Part shown: piece by piece, positions 45,105 to 57,374 of the stretch | Layout of the letters: every line of letters starts with the position of its first letter | Position numbering within the stretch: position 1 is the stretch's first letter | From: Globisporangium splendens | Lineage: Eukaryota > Oomycota > Peronosporomycetes > Pythiales > Pythiaceae | NCBI GenBank assembly: GCA_006386115.1 | Contig: VFIW01000028.1 | Span: 280,512 to 344,511 of the forward strand | Reading direction: 5' to 3' | Length of the DNA: 64,000 nt | The notes under the pieces: generated by a model | The model's database searches: none | Told to the model about the DNA's origin: nothing | What the model saw: the letters and a program-made list of their open reading frames with translations, nothing else | Position numbers and translations under genes: made by a program

Positions 45105-46570
45105 ATGGCGACGCCAGAGACGGACTACGTTGAAGCAAACGCAGCGGACGCGCACGACAGCCTCACGCTCGCGGACCTGACGTTCCTGTACGCGCTCACC
45201 ACGAAGCGCAGCAGCCGCGAGTCGCGCTTGAAGCGCGCGCGGACGCTGGTCGCAAGCGCCGAGAGCGACGACAATGGCGGCACGAGCGACGACTCGTGCT
45301 CCACGCCGATAGCGAGCGCGGCGGTGACGGCGGCGTGGAGCAATGGACCATCGCACGCGACGTCGATCCCCGTGGTCAAGCAGCGCAAGCGCTCGCATGT
45401 GATCAACCGGGTGCGTTCATTATGTATTTGTTCCTGTGGATGCCAAGGAAATGCTTGTTTTAACGATCAGCGAGTATGTGTAATTGCAGGAAGCAAAGGA
45501 GAAGCTGCAGGACGAGCTGCGGTATCTGGAAGCGCGCGTGGCGCTGTTGAAGCATGAGGCGGGGTTGGTGGCGCCGCAAGTGGTGGAGTCCAAGCGCGCG
45601 CTTGGCGCGGAGATGCGTGATGCCGTGGTGCAACAGAATCTCCAGTTCGCGGCCGCGCAGTCCATGTTCTCAGGCTTCACGGTGCGTTGTATGTGCATGT
45701 CTTCGTGTCCACTAGGTGCTTTGCCTGTGAAGTCTAATCCTTGTCCTTATGCTCAATCAGAACTCGCGCGTTTCGAGTCCGCTAGAGAGCTACATTCACT
45801 TGACGAAGGACTGGCAAGAGCGCCGCGACACGCTGCTGGAGATGAGAGACCGGAAGATCGATGTCGCGCATCGCTTCTTGCTTGAGCGCACGCGGTTCAT
45901 GAATCCGATCCAGGAATGCCGCGAGCAATCTCGGTACGTCACAGCAGACGGCGAGTTTTGTACAATCAGAACAGACATCACCCCGTTTGAAGGTGCCACG
46001 AGCGTGCGCCAAGTGTTCGACGCCATGCAGTTTTACTTTATGAATCTCGAGATCACGTTGACTGAGATGTCGGGCAATGTCACGATCCGCGAGAACGACG
46101 ATAGCACCGAGACGACAGCGCTTCAACATCGACTTGTGACATCGGAGTGCGATGGCGTGCTTGTGGAGAAGAACGCTGTGCTCTTTATGGACACATCGGG
46201 GCTCGATTTCGAAAATGCGCACGAGCAGAGTGCGCTCATCACGGTCGATTTCGTGGACCAAGACGATCTGTACCCGTACTGTCCCAGCCAACGTCTCCGC
46301 AAGGATGCGACTTGTGTCATGAAGCTGTCCGCACACCGACGCAAGCGCGCGGGCGTTGCTCCTTCCAGCTGCGATAGTGAGAAGTCCAAGGAAGATGAGG
46401 AGCTTGTGGTCGTGCTCACGCGGTGGTTTCTCGTGCGGTTGCGACCACCTGAGATCGCTGTCCCCGAGTGTGTTGTACGCAGCATCGCGGATGATCTCAC
46501 GGGCGGCGTCGACCACATGATCAAAACGATGAGGGAAGGCGTGTACCCAACTTCTAATGCCGGACAGTAG
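45105..46570 (+). CDS. BS9: coiled coil/START-like protein
   Basis: Exons 45105-45410, 45490-45681 and 45761-46570 give 435 residues without defects. Exon 1 has SLTLADLTFLYALTTKRSS and ends KQRKRSHVINR. Exon 2 is EAKEKLQDELRYLEARVALL, then SKRALGAEMRDAVVQQNL. Exon 3 is SPLESYIHLTKDWQERR, with DFVDQDDLYPY and SIADDLTGGVDHMIKTMREG. Starts the run BS9-BS10-BS11 of codirectional genes. Confidence 0.88.
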
Positions 46571-46916
46571 GGATCGCGTTGTCGAATCCAATTCGCCACC
46601 GACGACGCACACGGCAACTAGTGTGTATCGAAAGCATAAATCAAGTTTAACTTCATGAATATTGTCACGTAAAGCTGCTATTGAAACTTTTAATCTGCGA
46701 CCGTGGCTTATCCAAATCTACACGATGGGATCCGCTCTTCCGCTTTGGCGTCAAGACGACACAAGGAAACAGTGATTGCTTGGGACAGTTCGCCAGGAAA
46801 GTCTCTCATTTGTCGCCACAATCCTCAGATCGTAATCTGCGAACCCTGCCACACGTGATTGTGTCAAAGCACAGAGACCACAACCGAAACTCGATACTCA
46901 GGCGGCACCACTCGAC

Positions 46917-48398
46917 ATGGAGGGACTGGGGCTGGAAGCGGAGAGGGACGCGAGTGCAGCGGACGCGCACGACAGCCTCACGCTCGCGGACTTGTCATTC
47001 CTGTACGCGCTCACGACGGAGCGCAGCAGCAACACGCGCACGAAGCGCACGTTCACGGACTGCGACAAGGACGGCGATGGACGCTTGAGTGATGGAAGCC
47101 AGTCGTCCGCAACGACCGAGACGCTGCCGTCGATCTGGAACAATGGCAGCGACGATGGCGGACTCGGAGTGGCGCTCTCACCAACGACAACGATGCCCAA
47201 GACGAAGCAGCGGAAGCGCACACACGTGATCAATCGGGTGCGAATTGGCTATGATTTTGTTGATGCTTGTGGATGCAGGGATGATGCAACTGATGTGTCT
47301 GTGCTGTAGGAAGAAAAGGAGAAGCTGCAGGATGAAGTGATGTATCTGGAAGCGCGCCTTGCGCTGCTGCGGGGCGAGGCGGGCGTCATCCCAGCTCCCG
47401 TGATCGATTCCAAGCGCGCGCTTTGCTCAGAGCTGCGTGACGCTGTGCTTCAGCATGATCTGAACTGCGCGTCGATGCAATCCATCTTCTCAGACTTCAC
47501 GGTACGATACTGGATTACACGGGTGCCATATGCTTGCTTTTTGCATGCAGGCGCTAAGAACTTGTGCGCTTCTTTGATATAGAATTCTCGCTCCACGAGT
47601 CCACTGGAGAGCTACATCCATCTGACGACCGACTGGCAGGAGCGTCGCGACGCGCTCTTGGCCATGAAAGACCGGAAAATCGACGTCGCACATCGCTTCT
47701 TGCTCGAGCGTACGCGGTTCGTGAACCCATTTCAAGAGTGGAGGGAGTGCTCGCAGTTCGTATCGGCAGAAGGCGATTTTTGCATGACCATAATGGACAT
47801 GGTGCTGTTCGAACGTGTCACGAGCTTGCGCCAAGTGTTCGACGCCATGCAGTTTTACTTTATGAATCTCGAGATCACGCTCACCGAGATGTCGGGCAAC
47901 GTTACCATCCGCGAGAACGACGAGAACACCGAGACGGCTGTGCTGCAGCATCGTTTGGTCACGTCCGAGCGCGATGGTGTGCTTGTGGAGAAAAATGTTG
48001 TGCTGTTCTTCGACACGTCAGGACTCGACTGCGACAACGTCGACGACCAGAACGCGCTCGTGACGGCTGACTTCGTGGATCGAGACGATCTGTATCCTTA
48101 CTGTCCGAGTGAGCGGCTGCGCCGAGATGCAACGTGTGTCATGAAATTGTCGGCGCACAGACGCAAGCGCAAGCGCGTCGTTCCTTCGAGTAACTATCAA
48201 GAGAAGCGTCAAGAAGAAGACGAGGTCGTGGTTGTGCTCACGCGGTGGTTCCACGTGCAGTTGCGAAGACCCCAGTTCGAGATCTCCGAGTCCGTTGTTC
48301 GCAGCATCGCCGAAGATATCACGGGCGGCAGTGGCGGCGACCCCATGCTCAAGTCCATGAGGGACAGTGTGCACCTCGCTACAACATCGGGGCAATAG
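46917..48398 (+). CDS. BS10: coiled coil/START-like protein
   Basis: Exons 46917-47237, 47310-47501 and 47583-48398 give 442 residues without defects. Exon 1 carries SLTLADLSFLYALTTERSS and ends KQRKRTHVINR. Exon 2 is EEKEKLQDEVMYLEARLALL. Exon 3 is SPLESYIHLTTDWQERR, with DFVDRDDLYPYCPSERLRRD and SIAEDITGGSGGDPMLKSMR, two to three residues longer than its neighbours. Exon 3 shares near-identical patches with BS9 (about 47836-47882) and BS11 (about 47895-48055). The start is 346 bp after the end of BS9. Confidence 0.88.
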
Positions 48399-49351
48399 AT
48401 GTCGTGGTAAGCGAGCATCATTGCATCGGAATTCTGCAAGTAGTGTGTCCATGGAGTGTTACATAACTTGCAAGAGCTCGCGTCAACTGACGACGACATT
48501 TTCGTCATGAGTGTGCAATTGATCGGATACATCAGCCAAAAATTGTTGCGTGACTCGATCTGGCAAGAATCCGACCAATGCATCATACCAGACCGACTTT
48601 TGACCTGATGAATACGAGCCACCAAGGCACAGCAAACGCCAACATGATTCGCAACCTCCAAGTCTCCGCAAACTTGAAAACTATTTGGTCAGAAGCTCCG
48701 ATCGGTAAGGATTCAAAGTGTTGCGCGGGCAACGAGATGCAAATCTCTTCCGACCCAGCCGCTCATTCGGCAACGTGGTGTCTGGAAACGCAATTAGGAC
48801 GCGCTCCAGAACGTCATCTTCCCCATTCACTTGTGTCTTCCAATATAATAACAGCAGACGTCAGACATCCATCGGTGCGCAAATCCTGCGCCGCCGTGCC
48901 TCCGTCGCGAAAAGAAACCTCAGTCGGAGCTGGCTACACTTCAACGAAGTGCACCTATTAGGTGACGTCGCGACGCATGCGCGTCGACATCTGCGCTGCG
49001 AGGTGTCCAACTAACTGTGACGACGAACCTCCTTTCTTTGTCGTCTGTCAGTCACGACAGGCTCTCTTGAGTCAACTGCACGACGAGTCGTAATTGCATC
49101 AATGCTACTACAAGGAAAATCCATCTTCAGCTCTGCTGTCGAACTCATTTCTGGTTTGCTCACTATCCCTGAAGAACGCACAAACACACGTAATCGCCCA
49201 CGAGCAGCGATTAGTTAACCGTGTGTGAAACAGGCTGAGCGACGTGATCAGAACACGGGGCTCAGGTCTCCTCTCTACGTCGCGCGCGCGTCTACAGCTC
49301 AAGTCGCGTCACTTTACTTTCTGTCCTCTGCCCCACACACTGTCGCTCGTC
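48399..49351. other. Intergenic spacer BS10-BS11
   Basis: 953 bp. No recognisable gene; a plus frame of 127 codons at 48578-48961 shows no family resemblance. The leader motif of BS11 lies at its end. Confidence 0.5.
49305..49336 (+). promoter_or_regulatory. Conserved leader motif of BS11
   Basis: The bases TCACTTTACTTTCTGTCC are followed by CCCCACA, shortly before the ATG at 49352. Confidence 0.45.
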
Positions 49352-50842
49352 ATGGATCCGCTGGCTTTGGAATTGGAACTGGACACGATCACGGCGGCTG
49401 GCGAGCCCCTCACGGTCGCAGACCTGTCGTTTTTGTTTGCACTCACGACGGAGCGTCCAAGCAGCGCCAATTCCAGCACGAAGCACGCGTGGTCGCTCAC
49501 CGAGGATCTCGAAAGCGGCGATGATGGACGCCTGCACGACGACTTGCACTCCATTTTAACTACATCGTTGCAATGGGATGGCGACATCGATGACCAGGGA
49601 CTCAAGAAGGCATCAACACCAGCTGTGACGATGACCCCCGCGAAGAAGCAACGGAAGCGCTGGAGCGAGGCGAATCGGGTGTGTTGAAGCTTAACTGGGC
49701 TGCTTTCAACGTGTCTCGTAGAAGTCTGAAGCTAAGGATCTCATTGTGTGTGTGTCATTGTAGGAAGCAAAGCAGAAACTGAAAGAGGAGGTCCGGTATC
49801 TGGAAGCTCGCGCGGCGCTGTTGCGGCACGAAACTGGAGCGACCGCGCCGCAGGTGATCAAGGGAAAATGTGCGCTCGGTGAGAAGCTGCGCGACGCCGT
49901 GCTGCAGCAGGATCTCCAGCTTGCAGCGACCCAGTCCATGTTCTCAGGCTTCATGGTGTGTATTCTGAGTGTGTATTTCAGCTCTGTGTAGCTCAACATG
50001 GACACTCACTTTTGTTACGGTGATTGATGATGCAGAACTCTCGCGCCATGAACCCGCTGGATAGTTACATCCACTTGACGGCCGACTGGCAGCAGCGACG
50101 CGATGCACTCTTGGAAATGAAAGATCGGAAGCTCGGCATCGCAAACAGCTTCCTCGTCGAGCGGACACGATTTGTCGACCCATTTCTAGAGTACAGCGAG
50201 CAATCGCAGTATGTTACCGGAGCCGGCGAGTATTGCACTATCAAGATGGACACGACTCCGTTTGAAGGCGTCAGCTTGCGCCAAGTGTTCGATGCGATGC
50301 ATTTCTTCTTCATGAACTTGGAAATCACGCTCACCGACATGTCAGGCAACGTTACCATCCGCGAGAACGACGAGAACACCGAGACGACTGTGCTGCAGCA
50401 TCGCTTGGTCACGTCCGAGCGCGATGGCGTGCTTGTGGAGAAAAATGTTGTGCTGTTCTTCGACGCGTCAGGACTCGACTGCGACAACGTCGACGACCAG
50501 AATGCAGTTATCACTGTCGATTACGTGGATCAAGACGATCTGTATCCGTACCGTCTGAGTGAGCGGATCCGGAAAGATGCGACGTGTGCTATGAAGTTGT
50601 CGGTGCACCGGCGCAAGCGGGAGGGAGTCGCTCCTTTCGGCAACGACGGTGTGAACGTCGACGAAGAAGACGAGGTCGTGGTTGTGCTCACGCGGTGGTT
50701 TCACGTGCAGTTGCGAAGGCCCGAGATCGAGATCTCCGAGTCCGTTGTACGCAGTATAGCCGACAGTCTCATGATCGATCTCGACCACATAGTCAACTCC
50801 ATGAAGGACGGCGTGTACCCGACAAAAAGCGTGGCGCAATAG
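49352..50842 (+). CDS. BS11: coiled coil/START-like protein
   Basis: Exons 49352-49678, 49764-49955 and 50036-50842 give 441 residues without defects. Exon 1 has LTVADLSFLFALTTERPSS and ends KKQRKRWSEANR. Exon 2 is EAKQKLKEEVRYLEARAALL. Exon 3 is NPLDSYIHLTADWQQRR, with DYVDQDDLYPYRLSERIRKD. The stretch around 50345-50505 is nearly identical in DNA to BS10, while the flanks are diverged, which indicates local gene conversion. Confidence 0.88.
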
Positions 50843-51334
50843 GATCGCACTGTACGAATCCCGTTGCATGTGAACGCTACAGTACTCGTGTATATATTGA
50901 CGCGTAATAAATCAAACTTAAATCTATGAAGTCTTCAGAGCATTACACGAAGAAGACACTAATGACCTTGGGTTCGAACGAATGGGTAGATAGATCTCTT
51001 GCAAGAAAGAGGATGTCAGAAACGAATTACAAACAGTAATCTCGACAGCATCGATTCGCGGACTTTGCCATGACGCAGCGCTTTTATTTACTTGCAAAGT
51101 TACAACTCTCGATATCTGAAAAAGCAAATTTCGTGCGCTTGGATGAGGTGTGCACTTCGTCTCTACTATTGCAATATCAACACTTTTTTCTATTGAGTTC
51201 GGCTTGCTCTTCAGGCTGCCGTTGATAGAAGGTACTCGGTGTAGATCAGTAAATTACAATCGCACATACAGATAATCTGATGGTGCATGGAGCAAGCGCC
51301 CCAGCGTATTCTCCGTGCGCTGCCAGGAACTCGA
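50843..51334. other. Convergent 3' spacer BS11/BS12
   Basis: 492 bp between converging genes. AT-richer than the genes. No further feature seen. Confidence 0.5.
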
Positions 51335-52808
51335 TCAATAGTTCGCGGCTTGGCGAGCAACGGCCTCCTTCACCGACGAGAGCATCACGTCCCCCCAATT
51401 GCAAACACTCTTCTGCAGCTCCTGAACGGCATGCGGTGAGAGTGGCACCTCGTTGAAATGCAGTTGTAGTAAACACGTCCGCGTCAAGACGACTACCAGT
51501 TCGTCTTCTTGCTCACCGATGGCGTTGGTCCTCGTGCGAATCTCCGAGGTGACGGTCAGCACGCCTGTGACGTCGTTGCGAACTCTCTCAGTTGGCGTAT
51601 ACGGATACAACTCGTCGACATCCACAAATTCGTGGGTGATCACACCAAATGGGCACCCTCCGCCATACCCATCGTACTGGTCGTAAAACGCACTACACAT
51701 GGCCGAATTCGCTTCCACCTGGACGTTGCCTGCCATGTTGGAAACGGTGCGACTCTGAAACACGCCTTGGTACCACGGGCTGTCGTCCTCTCGAAGGGTG
51801 AGTTCGCCGGTGACCTCGGAAATAATGATTTCGCGGTTGAAAAAATAGTGTACCAGCGTCTCAAACACCTGCCGAGTACTTTTGGTCGTCTCAAAGATCG
51901 TGCGGTCGAGTTTGAGCATACAAAACCGTCCGCTCGGAGTCATCCATCGAGAAGTTTCGTCGTGTGGGGTACTCGCAGTAAGGAAGCGTGTTCTCTCAGT
52001 GAGGTACCGCAGCGCGTCGCGTATTTGGGTCTCCTTCATCGCCACCAGCGTTGCGTGGCGCTCGATCGGGTCTCTCCCCAACGCGATGTGCTTTTGAAAC
52101 GGAAGGCTGGTTTGGTTGCTCTGGACGCAGGCAAACAAAGAAATTTACGCCAGTCAAGCGTTGTGTCAGACGTAACACGCTATTATCTCTCAAGGATTGC
52201 AAAATAGAGCTTACCAGGTAGCCTGCGAGTGCGGACTGGACGCCCGCGATCGCGTACTGCTGCTCTTTCGCGACATTTCGCATGCACAGATTGGTAGCAA
52301 CGGCCACTTGGTCGCGGCGGGCTTTGTCGTGGAGGGTTTGCAATTGGGCTTGCAACTCACCCACCTCGGTCAACAGCTCGTGCTTCGCTTCCTAGAGGCA
52401 TATCATCACAATGGTGAGCACCAGAACGAAAATCTACAAGCCTATCTAGCATCTATCATAGCGTCGCATTCCACCGACCTTGCGCACGTAGTACGTAGCC
52501 TTCCGAGTTCGCCGCCCCCCCGCTTTTCTGGCTCGACGCTTGCCTGTTGTAGCTGTTCTCGTTGGTTTCGGTGTCTTTGACTTCTGAGCGTCGCTCTGGT
52601 TCAAAGGTTCGATGCTGCAATTGCTCGTGGATGTGGCATTACCGTCGCTGTTGCACGTGTTTCCACCGGAATGGGGCGAACTGCGCAGCGCGTCCATGGC
52701 GACGTCACTGGTCCAATCGAGTTCCTGGATGTCTCCCGAAGCCAACGCGAGCCTCACGTCAGGAGCATGCACTTGCTCAAGCAGCAACTCGGTGGCAAAG
52801 TGCTCCAT
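51335..52808 (-). CDS. BS12: coiled coil/START-like protein
   Basis: Exons 52808-52479, 52391-52215 and 52120-51335 give 430 residues without defects. Exon 1 ends with an extended basic run (GKRRARKAGGRRTRKATYYV). Exon 2 is the shortest of the array (59 codons; EAKHELLTEVGELQAQLQTL, then GVQSALAGYL). Exon 3 is SNQTSLPFQKHIALGRDPIE, with EFVDVDELYPY. Its sister is BS3 by exon 3 start, KETQIR motif and upstream element. It marks the end of the array. Confidence 0.86.
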
Positions 52809-52961
52809 GTCGCTCTGTAATACTCAGCTTACTCGATTGCACGAATGTTTACAAATGGCAACTCGGAGCTGAGGAATGAGGATGGGGAGGACCAGCACTC
52901 ACAGCTGCGCCTGCATTGCGCGAACTTCCATTGGTCAGAAATGGATGCACAGTTTTACCAT

Positions 52962-53020
52962 GTGAGTGAGACTTTCCCCCGCTTGCCCAAATCAGCACGC
53001 TGTCTTGGCGCGGAAATCGG
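52962..53020 (-). promoter_or_regulatory. Upstream element shared by BS12 and BS3
   Basis: Written on the plus strand, the block gactttcccccgc with downstream tcttggcgcggaaatcg resembles 30765-30815 upstream of BS3 (gactttcccccgc...tcttgccgcgaaaatcg). In BS12 it begins about 155 bp and in BS3 about 285 bp before the ATG. It is either a regulatory element or leftover duplicated flank. Confidence 0.4.
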
Positions 53021-53174
53021 ATGAGACCAGAATTATAACCGAGTTCTTGTTTTTAGAGCCCAATATGGAAATCTAACGACAGAATTACCATGTCTTCAGA
53101 AGCTTTTTCAACATTGATGCAGTGTTGGCTCATGAAGCAAGAAGAGACACAGCTGGTAACGTTGTGTACTGCAA

Positions 53175-54782
53175 CTAAAAACGATCAGCCGGGGACGAAG
53201 TCACTTTCATCATCAAAGCCCCTTTGATCGGATGGGTCAAGGAGAAATCGTACGTGATATGCTGGTCCGGGACGAGCGCCAAGTGGAACCGCGCGACGAC
53301 CATCGCGACGACGATCTTCATCTCCATCATCGCGAGGTTCATGCCCAGGCACATGCGCGGACCAGCGTGGAACGTGTTGAATTTGAACGCCGACTCACTC
53401 ACCAGTCTCCCTGACTTTGCGTCCAGCCATCGCTCTGGGCGATACTCCTTGGCGTCGTGGCCCCAGACGTGCGTCATCCTTGCGAGCACGTAGGACGAGA
53501 TCACGGCACCCTCGTTTTTCCTGATGAACGTGCCGTCGTGAAACAGCGTATCCTCGGTGGCGTGCTTGATGTTGACAGGCACCGACGGGTACAACCGCAA
53601 GGTCTCGCGAAGCGCAGCCTCCAAGTACGTCAACTGGTTCACTTGCTCCATGGATGGGTACGCGATGTCGCCTCGCATGAGCTCTGGGAGCTTTGCAGTT
53701 AATTCTGCGCGAATCTTGCGCTCGACGTCGGGGTGTTGACTGAGGCAGTAGAAGAACCAGCTGAGTGCCTGCGCTGTCGTGTCCCGGCCAGCGATGAGAA
53801 AGTTTACGACAATGTCTCGCAGAAACGTCGGATCAAAGGGATCGCTGGACGACGCATGATCATTGCTCATATGGTCCAAGAAAAGCGACACAATGTCCTT
53901 TTTGCCTTGAGGCAGCGTTATTCTTGAGGTGTTCATTCTGCGGTTCTCGAGAGACTGCTCGATGATGCCAAACACGGTGTCGTTGATCACTTGGGTACTT
54001 TCTTTCAGCCCCTTTTCAGCGCCAATATTTAAGTACCGTTGCAGCTTCCAGGTCCACTGCGGACGCATGAAGCGGTACCCGAGCACGCGCTGTGCGCTGT
54101 CGAAGGCAGCCTGGAACGCGTGGTCGTGGTCCGAGACGAGCGCGCCGAGCTCGACGCCAAAGCCGATCTCGGCAAACGTCTCCATCGTGAACCGATTGAA
54201 CAACTTGAAGATATCGAGAGGTTGTTGTGAGTGTGCGGCACGATCAAAGATCGAATTGAGCACGAGCGCGTGTTTCTGGATGCTCTCGGCCATGGACTCG
54301 CGCAGCGACCGCAGCGAGAACAGATTGCTCGCGGTCTTGCGCTGGTGCACCCACTTAGCGCCGTCGACCGCGAAGATGCCGTCGCCCAGCAGATCGCGCA
54401 GGTTCTCGTTCATGATCGGTCCTTTGTCAAATGTCTCAAAGTGGGTCTTGAGCACCTCTTCAAAGTGCTCGGGTGTGCTCAGCACGACGACACTGGGGCC
54501 ACCAACCAGCTGCAGCCAGTACGGCTTCCCGTCGAAGCTCTCGCACTGCGTCACGAGCCAGTCGTAGATGTGGTGCACGTGCGCCAGCGACTGGAAGGTA
54601 TTGTAGAAGATCGGCAGCGTGCCTCTCGGGCGTCTCCGCGGCGCCGCGAGTTTCATCGCTTCTGGCCGCGTGAGCCATTCGAACGCGCAGTGCGCGACGT
54701 ACAAGGTGCCGAGAATCGCGATCAACGACGCGAATGGGTGACCAGACGCGATTTGAGCGAGTGCATGAGCAAGCACGAGCAT
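53175..54782 (-). CDS. Cytochrome P450 (CYP86-clan-like)
   Basis: A single exon of 535 residues. An N-terminal hydrophobic anchor (about residues 20-40) indicates the endoplasmic reticulum. The I-helix is AGRDTTAQ (about residue 328), the K-helix ExxR is EAALRETLRLYP, the PERF-type motif is YRPERWLD, and the heme-binding loop is FHAGPRMCLG with the thiolate Cys near residue 477. All signature residues are present. The pattern resembles fatty-acid omega-hydroxylase-type P450s of plants and stramenopiles, but the substrate cannot be told. It lies 366 bp from BS12, same strand, with no sign of co-transcription. Confidence 0.93.
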   Translation of the reverse strand: MLVLAHALAQIASGHPFASLIAILGTLYVAHCAFEWLTRPEAMKLAAPRRRPRGTLPIFYNTFQSLAHVHHIYDWLVTQCESFDGKPYWLQLVGGPSVVVLSTPEHFEEVLKTHFETFDKGPIMNENLRDLLGDGIFAVDGAKWVHQRKTASNLFSLRSLRESMAESIQKHALVLNSIFDRAAHSQQPLDIFKLFNRFTMETFAEIGFGVELGALVSDHDHAFQAAFDSAQRVLGYRFMRPQWTWKLQRYLNIGAEKGLKESTQVINDTVFGIIEQSLENRRMNTSRITLPQGKKDIVSLFLDHMSNDHASSSDPFDPTFLRDIVVNFLIAGRDTTAQALSWFFYCLSQHPDVERKIRAELTAKLPELMRGDIAYPSMEQVNQLTYLEAALRETLRLYPSVPVNIKHATEDTLFHDGTFIRKNEGAVISSYVLARMTHVWGHDAKEYRPERWLDAKSGRLVSESAFKFNTFHAGPRMCLGMNLAMMEMKIVVAMVVARFHLALVPDQHITYDFSLTHPIKGALMMKVTSSPADRF

Positions 54783-55832
54783 CTCGACTCAGCCCAGACT
54801 TCTTAACTAATCTCTAGTAGTAGAAGCGAAGAAGTAGTGGCGCTTGCCCGCTGTTTTCAGAAGTGATGGGAACAGTTCAAGGTCGTAGCTGAGACCAACC
54901 AAGGCGATCTTGCTGCGAGTGTATCATCAAGATCGCGTGTTTCGACTCTTCAATATAAAGAGGTAGCAAAGATAGCATATATGTTATTCTGTGTATACTA
55001 TTTGTGATGAAAGAGGTTTTGTGAGAGACCACGATTCAAGTTGAAGTTGGCAGAAGTAAACCGAAATCTGATTGGCTGAAAAGAGTTTTAGAATGATGGA
55101 CACTCTCAACAAAGTTCTTTGTTGGTTTTTTGAAAGCAAAGCGGCCAGTCAGATTGCTACAACTGTAGTGATCACTCATCGTTCTGGATGACGCCACTGG
55201 CAAATTGCCGTCATCACAATTGCCATCCTCGACGGATGCATGTTGAAGTTGCTACTTTGATAAAATGAATGGAGGCAAGGCGTCTGGACTGCAGATCAAC
55301 TCCAGACTTCTCGAGGTCAAAACAAACAAAAGATTACCGAAGTGCTTTGTGTGCCGCTGGAGATCGAGATGACCTAAAAGAAACGTAGGGGCTGCCTTCT
55401 TTGTGAGACCACGAATACTGGATGCACTCCTGATCTCGACTGGCGCAAAGTGGTACTCCAGACGCGAGCTCTTCCTCAGATCGCCCCAAAGTTTGTCCAT
55501 TTCAACCTCATGGCACTGTTTTTGATGTCACAGCAAAGAGGACGAGACTTCAATTCGGGCATCTGCATTGGAGGTGTCACTACTGTAAGTTGAAGCATAG
55601 GCGGTAAGAAAGAGGGAGTCTCCGTGAATTCGGAGCTCTTGCCAAGACTCTTGGTGGGCGGACCCCTGTTTTCCCCCTTTGCGATTGCTTTTCTCGATCT
55701 ATGATTTTCACTCAAAAGATCCTCAGGCTTTGACCTCTTAAAAAGGGACACGGACGAAAGTGTTCATACATATTTTAATCCTTTGTTACTCCAAGGTTCT
55801 CTTTCTAGGTTACATATGGATCTGCGCTCCTA
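54783..55832. other. Intergenic spacer P450 - START-like gene
   Basis: 1050 bp, AT-rich, containing the upstream region of the P450. Small frames only. Confidence 0.5.
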
Positions 55833-57374
55833 CTAGTGCAGGCTGTAGCTTTCTTGGAGTGACTGGACGACGGCGGCCATGAACAGATCGCCGTTCGAGT
55901 ACGCCTGCGTGAGTTTGATCTCGTTGAGCACCACCTGCGTGCTCGGCCGCATATTGAAGCGATACACCTGGACACAACGGACGAGGATGCATCCGCTCGG
56001 TTCTGCTGTCTCAGGGTCCACCATCGGTGCAATCGAGAGCCTGACAATGCAAAAGTCAAGGGTAAGTGAATGGCATTGGAGAAATTTGAGGTCACTAGAG
56101 AGTAGGAAGTACGTACAATGTCGAAAAGTCTCGTCGCTGCTTTGCTGGGCTGGTGGTGCTCCTCAAACTCTCGTCGTAGCTGAGTTCTGGGAACATCTCG
56201 TCCTCGTCGACGAAGTCAAGCACGATGAGCCCCATGGTGCTAGTCTTGGAGGTCGCAAACACGGTGTTGCTTACACTCGCGAATGGTGACCCGCTCGAGT
56301 ATCGGATCTGCGAGTAATTGCACGTCGGCGACAGCTCGTACAACACCTTTACAAATGCACATTATGCCATAACAGTTGAAGTCAGCTTTGAATCTGTATC
56401 AAGCGCGCAAGTTCACTTATAAACGCACCTCAATATCGTGTTTGACGCCGTAGTGGCGCGCTAACTCGGTGTCGAGCGTGTTGTAGTATTGCAGCACGGC
56501 AGTGTACACGCGGTCAACTGTCGCGCGCTCAATTTTCGTGACGCTCACAACCGATAGGTACGTGAATTCCTTGTCGGACGTGATGTTCGTGGTGAGGTAC
56601 GGCATGAGCGGCGTCGCGTAGTCGATATACTCGTTTGTGAACTTGTCCAGCAAAGGTTGTGCGACCCGCAACGCCGTCGCACTTCGGTCAAGGAGCTGGT
56701 GTATGCGCTCAACTTGCGTGTCGGAGGCGCAAAGCTGGATCGGGTCATGAATCGCGTGAAAGATCGAGCGACTCGAGAATGATGGCGTCAGCGGGGACTC
56801 AGTGGTCACATGCTGCAGCGACGCCAGGTACAGCTGCTGCAGCAAAAGCTGGTCTTTCAATCGCTGCTGCGCGGTTTCAGACTGCGCCGTGAACCAACGC
56901 GCTTTCGCTGCCTCGCATGCGACGAGAAGCAGGGACTCGTGCGGGATCTCTGTCCGCCATTTGTCGACTAAATTGTGGAGCTGTGCGCTGAGTCGCTTGA
57001 CCTCGTCGCGGAGAAAGCGGACTTCGTCCTGATCGCATCGCGCAGAAATAAACGTTACTCGCTGCCAAACGGAGTAAACAGGAGAGGAAACATACCGTCT
57101 TCGAGAGCCGTTCCGATCGTGCTTTGCGGTTGGCTGCGTCCACGAAGATGTCGACGCCAGGCTCGTATGCCTGAAGTCCGTCAGCTTCCTGCAAGAGCGA
57201 GAGTCGCGCCATCTTGTCAACTCCATCGAAGCTCCTTTCGGTCTCACTACGAATGCGTTTCTTGCGGTCTCCCGACGCTGGAGAACGCTTTGGAGGCGTC
57301 AAGGTCGGCGACGGAGATGAGGTAGACGAAGACAGCGAAGGGGACGCCGCCGGCGACGCGAGTGTCAGGCTCAT
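55833..57374 (-). CDS. START-like coiled-coil protein, four exons
   Basis: Exons 57374-57096, 57028-56429, 56346-56117 and 56040-55833 (phases 0, 0, 2) give 438 residues. The N-terminus is Ser/Pro-rich, then basic (DRKKRIRSETER). Exon 2 starts with a coiled coil (DEVRFLRDEVKRLSAQLHNL). The rest is a START-like domain with LDFVDEDEMFPE and the C-terminal QVVLNEIKLTQAYSNGDLF. Length and DFVD motif match the array genes, but exon boundaries differ and sequence identity is low, so this is a separate family branch. The paralogue is 59449-60960. The ligand and partners are unknown. Confidence 0.85.
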
